Part shown: positions 14,514 to 15,394 of the stretch, in pieces | Layout of the letters: the number at the start of each line of letters is the position of its first letter | Numbering within the stretch: position 1 is the first letter of the stretch | NCBI GenBank assembly: GCA_025060555.1 | Contig: JANXBC010000024.1 | Span: forward strand, 1 to 15,394 | DNA: 15,394 nt | DNA from: Candidatus Bipolaricaulota bacterium | GTDB lineage: Bacteria; Bipolaricaulota; Bipolaricaulia; Bipolaricaulales; Bipolaricaulaceae | Reading direction: 5' to 3' | Translations under genes and position numbers: made by a program | The notes under the pieces: generated by a model | Seen by the model: only the letters and a program-made list of their open reading frames with translations | What the model was told of the DNA's origin: nothing | The model's database searches: none

Positions 14514-15394
14514 AGCGAATCGTTGGGTTTATATACGCGTAGAGGAGGTCAACACCTAGATTTACGAAGACGTACGATAGGGCAATAATTAGAATAGCTC
14601 CTTGCACCAAGGGGAAGTCTCTAGCGAGGATGCCGTTGACCATTAACGCACCAATTCCAGGCCAGGAGAAGATGACCTCCACAAAGACCGATCCAGCTAG
14701 AACAAATCCTAATTGCATGCCGATCACCGTGAGGACTGGGATAAAAGCGCTTTTGAGAGCGTGTTTGGCTAAAACAGCCCTTTCGGTCACCCCCTTAGCG
14801 CGCGCCGTCTTTATGTAGTCTTCTTGGGCTACCTCCAGCAGGGATGAGCGCGTCATCCGGCCGATCAAGGCCATCGGTTCAGCGGCCAAGGCGATACTGG
14901 GCAACACCATGTGGTGAAGGAAATCTAAGGCTCCTCCACCAGTGGAAGAGGAGACTCCGGAGACCGGAAACCAACCTAGCTTAAGGCCGAACACAAGTTG
15001 GAGCAGCAATCCTAGCCAAAAGGCGGGCACGCTGAACCCCAGGATGGCAAAGAAGGTAAAGGTTCGGTCCCAAAACGTATGCGGTTTGAAGGCGGCTCCT
15101 AATCCTGCGGCCACTCCTCCTAAGCTCGCTATGAATATGGCGGTGAAGGCCAATATCGCTGTGAAGCCAAACCGGCTCATCACCAAAGGGAATACCTCGC
15201 GCCGCAGCTGGATCGATCTCCCCCAATTGCCTTTCAGTATGTTTCCCACCCAAGTGAAGTATTGGACCACAAAAGGTCTGTCTAGCCCTAATTCGTGGCG
15301 CAGTCGGTCAATGGCCTGTTGAGTGGCCCGGGGACCCAATATGATTTTTACAGGGTCCCCGGGCGCCAGGTGCATGGTCAAAAACACAAGAATA
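14506..15394 (-). CDS. dppB: Peptide/nickel-type ABC transporter permease, DppB family, 5' end cut by window edge
   Basis: The open frame runs off the right edge with 294 complete codons visible. It begins ILVFLTMHLAPGDP, equivalent to the end of the first membrane helix of DppB/OppB, so only about 15-20 N-terminal residues are missing. Internal in-frame TTG and ATG codons near the edge are not the true start. The motif GLDRPFVVQYFTWVGNILKG and GNWGRSIQL are diagnostic of the family. The EAA loop is EDYIKTARAKGVTERAVLAK, followed by HALK. The end, YVFVNLGVDLLYAYINPTIRY, is typical. About six membrane segments are expected in the full protein. It overlaps dppC by 8 bp. A solute-binding protein gene is likely just outside the window. 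Confidence 0.93.
   Translation of the reverse strand, partial: ILVFLTMHLAPGDPVKIILGPRATQQAIDRLRHELGLDRPFVVQYFTWVGNILKGNWGRSIQLRREVFPLVMSRFGFTAILAFTAIFIASLGGVAAGLGAAFKPHTFWDRTFTFFAILGFSVPAFWLGLLLQLVFGLKLGWFPVSGVSSSTGGGALDFLHHMVLPSIALAAEPMALIGRMTRSSLLEVAQEDYIKTARAKGVTERAVLAKHALKSAFIPVLTVIGMQLGFVLAGSVFVEVIFSWPGIGALMVNGILARDFPLVQGAILIIALSYVFVNLGVDLLYAYINPTIRYE

Noticed and set aside
1..15394. tRNA/rRNA genes, CRISPR arrays, IS elements or attachment sites
   Set aside because: I scanned for cloverleaf-like GGTTCGA segments, regularly spaced repeats, transposase motifs and flanking direct repeats and saw none.

Overview
The window is a gene-dense bacterial chromosomal segment of moderately high GC. 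It has strong Shine-Dalgarno sites, frequent GTG/TTG starts, bacterial seryl-tRNA synthetase and bacterial-type promoters. A membrane pyrophosphatase, a NosD-like beta-helix protein with C-terminal OmpL47-like repeats and a Dpp-type peptide transporter suggest a deep-branching, probably anaerobic or thermophilic bacterium. A Bipolaricaulota (OP1/Acetothermia)-type genome is my best guess, but that is a low-confidence impression and not demonstrated. I see no IS element, prophage, CRISPR array, tRNA or rRNA.

Left block (1-1041, minus strand): a truncated Xre-type HTH regulator runs off the left edge, with a perfect TGTAAC-N4-GTTACA operator-like palindrome just upstream of it. Next to it is a secreted or membrane-anchored coiled-coil protein of unknown function with its own terminator. 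A 234-bp divergent intergenic region follows, holding three adjacent inverted repeats and a credible sigma70-type promoter reading to the right.

Central plus-strand operon (1276-6951): a K+-dependent, probably Na+-pumping membrane pyrophosphatase (hppA), a GNAT acetyltransferase, an ABC-2 ATPase/permease pair and a cytoplasmic GH13 alpha-glucosidase/cyclomaltodextrinase-like enzyme. After hppA the genes overlap one another by 4 to 11 bp. Facing them on the minus strand (6935-9110) are a class III aminotransferase and an RNase Z-like metallo-beta-lactamase-fold hydrolase. The aminotransferase overlaps the amylase tail-to-tail by 17 bp. The hydrolase is divergent from seryl-tRNA synthetase (serS, 9190-10461), and both genes of that pair look leaderless.

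Right block: a secreted beta-helix protein (10569-11798) ends in a strong, possibly bidirectional terminator. Converging on it is a minus-strand operon read from the right edge: dppB (5' end outside the window), dppC, a DUF1028/Ntn-type protein with a putative peptidoglycan-binding tail, and an acetamidase/formamidase. The order suggests uptake of a peptide-like or amide compound followed by hydrolysis. Sampled rows of this operon have lower GC than the hppA operon. This amide/peptide uptake-and-hydrolysis operon is the closest thing in the window to an uncharacterised system.
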